DNA of 64,000 nt from Rhabdophis nuchalis (lineage: Eukaryota > Chordata > Lepidosauria > Squamata > Natricidae): contig CM077647.1 in NCBI GenBank assembly GCA_039707465.1, forward strand, positions 118,298,610 through 118,362,609, given 5' to 3'. Within the stretch, counting starts at the first letter, position 1; every line of letters begins with the position of its first letter. Positions 58,613 through 64,000 of this stretch are shown here, piece after piece. The position numbers and the translations under genes were made by a program. The notes below the pieces were generated by a model. It did no database searches and was not told the DNA's origin. It saw only the letters and a list, made by a program, of their open reading frames with translations.

Positions 58613-59497
58613 ACTTAGCACAAATCAGTCATTGAATTCAAATCAGATCAGAGATTGATTTTCATCATTCCTCTTTCATCATCATTTCTGCTGCCCTAGA
58701 GTTCTGCCTCTAAGATTACATCAAATTTGTATTCAGGCAAATGGTCAAATTTATATTCAGACAAATGGTGTGACAAACCCTAAAACTAATAATTTGGGAG
58801 TTCTTCTGGGATCAACCATTATTTTATATTGTGCTAGCAGTTCCAGGGCAATTTTTTTCATAGCTTAGGTCAGTAAATCAGCTTTAGACATTTTTGAAAA
58901 AGACTTTTCTAAAAACTAGCATAAATTATTTTTGCCATCCAGGATTACGGCCACATTGTGTTTAGGTCTGCCGCTAAAAAACTGGGGGGCAGGGGGGGGG
59001 GAGCAGGGCGGGAAATGAGCTGGTGTCAAGAATATAACATTTGTTTTCATAATTCTGGCTGATTGTTGAGTTAATTGGTGAAATTCTGTCCTATATCTTT
59101 ATATGGAGGGCTAGGCTTTCCTTAATTATAACTGTCAAAAACTGTTCCATTCTGTTCTGTGGAGACTTGGTATCTTATTACAGTCTAGAAGTTTATTTGC
59201 ATGTTAATACTGAAGGGGAGTTCACTTATTGTTTATATTACCTGCCAGTGATTCCTCAAGGTACAATTGAGCATAAGTCCTAAAATTTGATCAGAAGGAA
59301 AAAGAGAGAGATGAGTATTCACAAACTGATAGCATATCAATACTAGTAATTGAGTTTAACATGACAAAAGTCAAAAGAATGGAGTGTGTTTTTGTTAAAC
59401 ATTTATACCCTGCTTTTCTATTTCAAATTATTTAATACTCAAGCATAATGGACTGTGTGACATGCATTCTAATGTAGTAACCGATTAAAAAACAATA

Positions 59498-59889
59498 CAG
59501 GTAGTCCTCAACTTAAGACCACAATTGACCAGAAAATTTCTACTGCTAAGCAAGACAATTTTTAGTGAGTTTACTCCATTTTATGACTTTTCCTGCAACA
59601 GGTATTAAGTGAATTACTGCAGTTGTTAGGTTAGTAGCACAGTTGTTAAGTGACTCTGGCTTCCCCATTGACTTTGCTTGTCATAAGTTTGCAAAAGGTG
59701 ATCGATCACATGACTGCAGGACAGTGCATCTATCAAAAATACATGCCAGTTGTCAAGTGCTGACATTTTGTCACATGACTATAGGGATGTTGCAACAGTT
59801 ATAAGTGAAAAACAGTCATACAACATTTTTTCAGTTGTTATTATTTTGAATGGTCATTAAATGAATGGTTGTAAATTGAGGCTTACCTG
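59498..59889 (+). mobile_element. MITE, tacaggtagtcct family, best full-length copy
   Basis: The left end caggtagtcctcaactta and the right end aaattgaggcttacctg are inverted, each flanked by TA (59496-59497, 59890-59891). The 392-bp interior has the full set of family blocks: tgctaagcaagac, gttaagtgactctggc, ccattgactttgcttgtc, aaaggtgatcg..cacatgac and gaatggtcattaaatgaa. It is the reference copy for the fragments elsewhere in the window. Confidence 0.8.
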
Positions 59890-60333
59890 TACTACAGCAT
59901 TACAGTAACATAAATAATGAAATATTATCCTGAAGAATGACCATACCAAAATACCTAAATCATCACTTACTTAAGGGAATCCCTGGTAGATTTGTTTTTT
60001 AAAGTGTAAACTATCCGAAGTTATTTGGAGACATGCAGCTTCTAAAGATAGATAGATAGATAGATTATTAATGCCCCCAAAGCTTAAATTGGGGGATGTG
60101 ATTAAAACAGACTGCCTTTAAAGCATGCACACAATTAGCTCTCGCAAGTTTAGATTGAAAGCCTTTTAAGGAAGGTCAAACTGGGAGCAACCCATCTCTG
60201 AAGCTAAGCCAGTACAAAAATCTTGGCCATCCAGGTTATATTTTAATGAAGAACTTTTCCTTACCTTAGACTAGATAATAATCTGCTCTAGTTGTAGAAT
60301 AAGCCAGCATTTATTCTTAACAATTAAAATTTT

Positions 60334-60723
60334 GTCTATAGCCGTGATGGTGAACCTATGGCACGGGTGCCACAGGGGGCACGCGGAACCATTTCTTAGG
60401 GCACACGAGGCGTTGTCCTGTCAGCTCCAGCATGCTTGTGTGCGCTGGCCAGTTGATTTAGGCCTTCTTTTGAGGCCATTTTTCACCTTCTGGAGGCTTC
60501 AGGGAAGCTCCTGAAGTCTCTGGAGGTGGGGAGGGGAGGCTGTTTTCACCCTCCCCAGGCTCCTAGAAAGCCTCTGGAGCCTGGAGAGGGCGAAAAAAGC
60601 GTGCCAAAAGCAGGGGGTCGTGCGCATAGCATTATGGGTGTGGCACGGCCATGCACAACCCCCCTGCACTCCCCCTGCTTTTAGCATGCGAGCCAAAAAA
60701 GGTTAGCCATCACTGGTCTATAG
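60334..60723 (-). mobile_element. hAT-type MITE, gcgaac family (374 bp)
   Basis: Element 60342-60715 begins ccgtgatggtgaacc and ends ggttagccatcactg. It is flanked by the perfect 8-bp duplication gtctatag (60334-60341 and 60716-60723). It runs in the opposite orientation to the copy at 40406-40778 and has the same blocks (ctcctgaag, cctggagagggcg, cataccattatggg-like catagcattatgggtgtgg). Confidence 0.95.
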
Positions 60724-61357
60724 GATATACTAGAATACAGGGCTATGTGGATTTTTCTTCTTCATTCTAAAACTACTAATTTCTGAATTAAAAGTTCTCA
60801 TTGGGCAAATTTGAAAATGCGATGCCTAAATCAGGTCACTACCTTAAGAGAGATAATCTTTGATGGCAATAAGTTGCCCTTTCACAAGCTTATACCTATT
60901 CACAGGGAAGTCCCAGCATGGCAGCTGAAGCAAAAAGGGCAAGTTTTATTTCACAGAGGGTGGCTCAAAATTTGACATTTGCTAAAGTGCATTTGGAGTC
61001 ACACTTTTTCATTCCAAAATGTATAGGCTAAAGATTATATGATCTTTTTAAAGAGGTTAGGCAAATTTGGAAAATGGTACTTTAGTTGGACTCTAAAATC
61101 TTTATGGCAGCCTATCAACTAGCTTCAATTGTAGAGTTTATCAAAAGCAAGTAGGCCAAAGCCATCTGTTCCTGCTACACTCCACAAAATGAAGATTCAT
61201 TTCCACGTATTCTAAAATAGGTATCCTAGAAAATAGTTAACATACAAATATGTTTATCAATAGTTTTATGGACAGGCCAGATAAATTTGAGTGCTGCGAT
61301 CCATGACACCCTTTAGCCCAGTTTCTTACTTCTAAAAGTAGAGTGTTTTTATCCACT

Positions 61358-62425
61358 TTTTTTTTTCAAATTTAATTTGTAAACCGCACCCTCTCCCCAA
61401 AGGGACTCGGGGCGGTGCACAGGAAATTAAAAAACATACAAACATAGAAATATTTATAAATATCTAAAATCAAATTAAACCAACTATATTCCTGTGCTAA
61501 AAACCTAAGATCCTTAAAAAAAACCTTAAAACACAGTTAAAACAAATTTACATATTCAGACTAAGGCTGGAACGGTAGATCAGGCCAGGCCGGCCTGTTG
61601 GAAGAAGTGGGTCTTAAGCTTTTGACGGAAGGAGCGGAGGTCCGAAGTTGTTCTTAACTCGTGGGGTAGGTCGTTCCAGAGAGTTGGGCCCACCACAGAG
61701 AAGGCCCTTCCCCTGGGCGTCGCCCGCTGGCATTGCCTAATGGATGGCACCCGGAGAAGTCCCTCTCTGTGGGAGCAAACCGGTCGAAGGGATGTGTGGG
61801 GCAGGATGCGATCTCACAGATATCTAGGTCCCATGACATGGAGCGCTTTAAAGATGGTAATCAGTACCTTGAAGCGCACCCAAAAGACCACAGGCAGCCA
61901 GTGCAACTCGCGCAGGAGTGGTGACACATGGGAGTATCTAGAGGCTCCCAGAATTGCCCACGCGGCCGCATTCTGGACTAGCTGCAGTCTTCAGGGGAAC
62001 CTCAGGGGAAGCCCCATGTAGAGAGCATTGCAGTAGTCTAGGCAGGATGTCACAAGGGCATGAGTGATTGTGCGAAGGGCGTCCCGGTCCAATAGGGGAC
62101 GCAACTGGTGTACCAGGCGAACCTGGTAAAACGTCCCCCTGGCCACGGCCGTCACTTGCTCTTCCATGGACAGCCGGGTATCCAGGAGGACGCCCAGATT
62201 GCAGGGGCTAGATGTTCACCCCCTATGACCAGTGATGGAGTAAACTGGTTGTACCTGGGCGCCGGAAACCACAGCCACTCAGTCTTGGACGGGTTGAGTC
62301 TGAATCTGTTCCTTCCCATCCAGACCCGCACGGCTTCCAGGCACTTTGACAGCATCGTTGGGGTGGTTCAGGGTAGATATATACAGCTGCGTATCGTCAG
62401 CGTAGAGATGGTACTCTACCACTTC
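61358..62425 (-). mobile_element. L2-type LINE, 5'-truncated and decayed
   Basis: Reverse-strand L2 from the region around YADDTQLYIST (about 62400) to the 3' UTR (accgcaccctctccccaaag, gggactcggggcggtgcaca) and an AAAT-type tail near 61365. The frame is broken several times, and a gap at about 62205 joins codons for ARNLGV-type and GEHLAPA-type residues. Older than the 25098-26061 copy. Confidence 0.85.
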
Positions 62426-64000
62426 CTCTCCTCTCCCACGTACAAAGGAGACAGACCTGTGGGCTTCAAAACAAAATGAACTACTCGGCAGAAAGTACAT
62501 TGCAAAAATGTACTGAAAACTGTGGAAAGCATTTATGATAATAAGCTAGTGATAATGTAGATGTAGCGCATTGTTTCTCAAATCAACAATAAAACTCCAT
62601 AGTAGTGCATTGTTTGGTTAATTTCCTTGAAGCATAAGCTACAGTTCCTGCCATGCAGTATTTATTATTTCTTCCCAGCTCCTTTCACATATTATTTGTG
62701 ATGTTTTGCATTATTTGTCCCTCAGGATGGGAGAATTATCTGGTGAGTGTATTGAGAAAAAATCTTATTTGCTCCCAGCTGGCTAGTCATAGTTATTGTG
62801 AATCATCTGGATACAATGGGAAGGTGTAGCCAGCTACTTTCAAGTGTGCCCTTTTTGACAGATATTGTACACTCCTAAAAAAGTGGAGTTGGATCATGTT
62901 TATTCTTCCCATCACAAAAATATGGAAGAAAACCTCAATACTGCTAAATAGCAAATTTCAAGTGACTATGATACAGAATTTGTTTAACATGACAGTTATT
63001 TTTACAGCAAAAGAAAGTTTTAGCTATTCCTCTAGAAATTATTTTATTTTACATAACTTCAAGATTATAATGTTCAGAGTATGAGTTGTCCTTTTTGTTT
63101 AATATTGTTTATCTAGGTTTACTTTCTCCCTACAAATAACACGAAGTAACAGAATATAGATTTCCTTTTCCATAATGCTTTTCCCTTTGACACCCTCTGT
63201 GATTCTGTGAGAATGTTTCTTCACAGTTCATGCCTCCTTGGTGTTAGATTTTTCATCAGCTTCCTTTTCTGAATTCATTCATGTAGCTTCTTTTTACATC
63301 CTAGTACTCTGTCTCTTGAATGTTGGCTCTTGATTAATCTCTTTGGGGAGCGTGAAAATTAGAATGTTGGCAACTTGTAAAGAATTCAAATGAAATAAGA
63401 GGTCAGAAGAAATAAGGACAGATTAACATTTATGTAGGATGTTAGAACACTGAACTTTCTGAACCCTTATAATAATCAGTGTTTGCTAGGGATAACCAGA
63501 GTGATTCTGTGACAGATTTGGAGGGCCTCAACTTGAAGACAGTTGCTTTAGAGCACTTCTGTAGATTGGTGAATACATCCATCCCCATATAATAAGTGAT
63601 AGTGGTAAGAGATCAAAATGTAGTTAAGTTCATATCATTGGCAAGGTTGGAATTGGACCACTGCTTATGATTCATTCTTTTAGCTGCAGTTGTATAAATC
63701 TTGATCCAACATTTATTACTAACATTGAGCTTTTTTCATTTCTGAGTGAATCAGGCAAGTCAAATATTAAGTCACACCTAGCACCAGATTGTGCTTTGGC
63801 AGGATGGAATTATTTCTGTTCAGGGAAATAAACCTTTCTATTCTTGCATTGCTCTTACTATATGAGTTTAGGATTGAGGTTCAAAGTGGAGAGGCTAGTA
63901 AAGATGGAAGGCCAGGCTCTGTTCTGCAAGAATAAAAGTTGGCTATTGCTAGCCTAGATAAAAGAAAAGCAGTCTTGATGAAAGCAGAGAGTAGAATGAA

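Larger units (their letters stand above)
13113..64000 (+). other. MYO1D: MYO1D probable last intron, at least 50.9 kb
   Basis: It starts with the exon E donor and has no visible acceptor with a MYO1D terminal exon, so it continues past the window. It is packed with mobile elements listed separately. Stretches where I see nothing assignable: 13543-14470, 14600-14990, 19580-20980, 21400-21900, 22300-22900, 26062-27417, 28490-29655, 30747-32660, 32860-34438, 34642-35700, 35850-37250, 37800-38110, 38253-39530, 39960-40397, 40787-41485, 41830-43385, 43950-44620, 44764-46428, 46500-47485, 48066-49150, 49565-50340, 50482-51268, 54836-55275, 56700-58460, 58616-59495, 59892-60333, 60724-61355 and 62430-64000. 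The size is inferred from absence of the last exon, not proven. Confidence 0.7.

Noticed and set aside
60170..60240. Short resemblance to 5S rRNA (ctctgaagctaagcc)
   Set aside because: Only about 15-18 bases match and the rest of the 5S sequence and internal promoter is absent. At most a decayed SINE.
13113..64000. MYO1D terminal exon inside the window
   Set aside because: No + strand segment encodes anything like the expected C-terminus with an AG acceptor of matching phase.

Overview
This window looks like nuclear DNA from a squamate reptile, most likely a snake. It holds the 3' part of one protein-coding gene, the unconventional myosin MYO1D (class I myosin, myosin-Id), on the + strand. 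Five consecutive coding exons lie at 1596-1819, 2092-2236, 3076-3180, 9396-9509 and 12958-13112. All have GT/AG splice sites and compatible phases. They join into about 248 residues running from the calmodulin-binding neck into most of the TH1 membrane-binding tail. The last ~50 residues expected from vertebrate MYO1D are not found, so everything from 13113 to the right edge is read as the next, probably last, intron (at least 50.9 kb). I found no second host gene and no tRNA, rRNA, CRISPR or bacterial feature.

The squamate assignment rests on the repeats: L2-type LINEs ending in AT-rich simple repeats, CR1 3' ends, a CR1-like tail fused to an AATAG microsatellite (a pattern described in snakes), tRNA-derived squamate SINEs with a Bov-B-like tail, many short hAT-type MITEs with 8-bp target duplications, and a Penelope-like inverted repeat.

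Layout: 1-13112 is the MYO1D exon region in AT-rich introns with a few MITEs. 13181-19570 is a dense cluster holding a MITE (15293-19570) split by three insertions, among them a complete L2 element with an intact ORF of up to 1090 codons (15714-18986). 20985-26061 holds an old L2 relic, the AATAG-linked tail, a CTAC-rich minisatellite carrying a duplicated CR1 fragment, a mariner-like MITE and a 5'-truncated L2. 27418-30746 holds a hAT MITE, a CR1 fragment and a TA-flanked MITE carrying the same minisatellite in reverse. 34439-44763 carries seven of the hAT-type copies, a SINE, an L2 3' end and the Penelope-like hairpin. 47490-54834 has CR1 fragments, SINEs and a broken L2. 55278-62425 has MITEs, an ORF1-only L1 insertion with a 13-bp target duplication, another hAT MITE and a decayed L2.

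There is no multi-gene system here. The noteworthy content is mobile-element biology: the intact L2, the datable nested insertions, the ORF1-only L1, the hairpin MITEs, and a hammerhead-like core in the Penelope-like repeat. Family names for repeats come from memory of squamate repeats and should be read as provisional.
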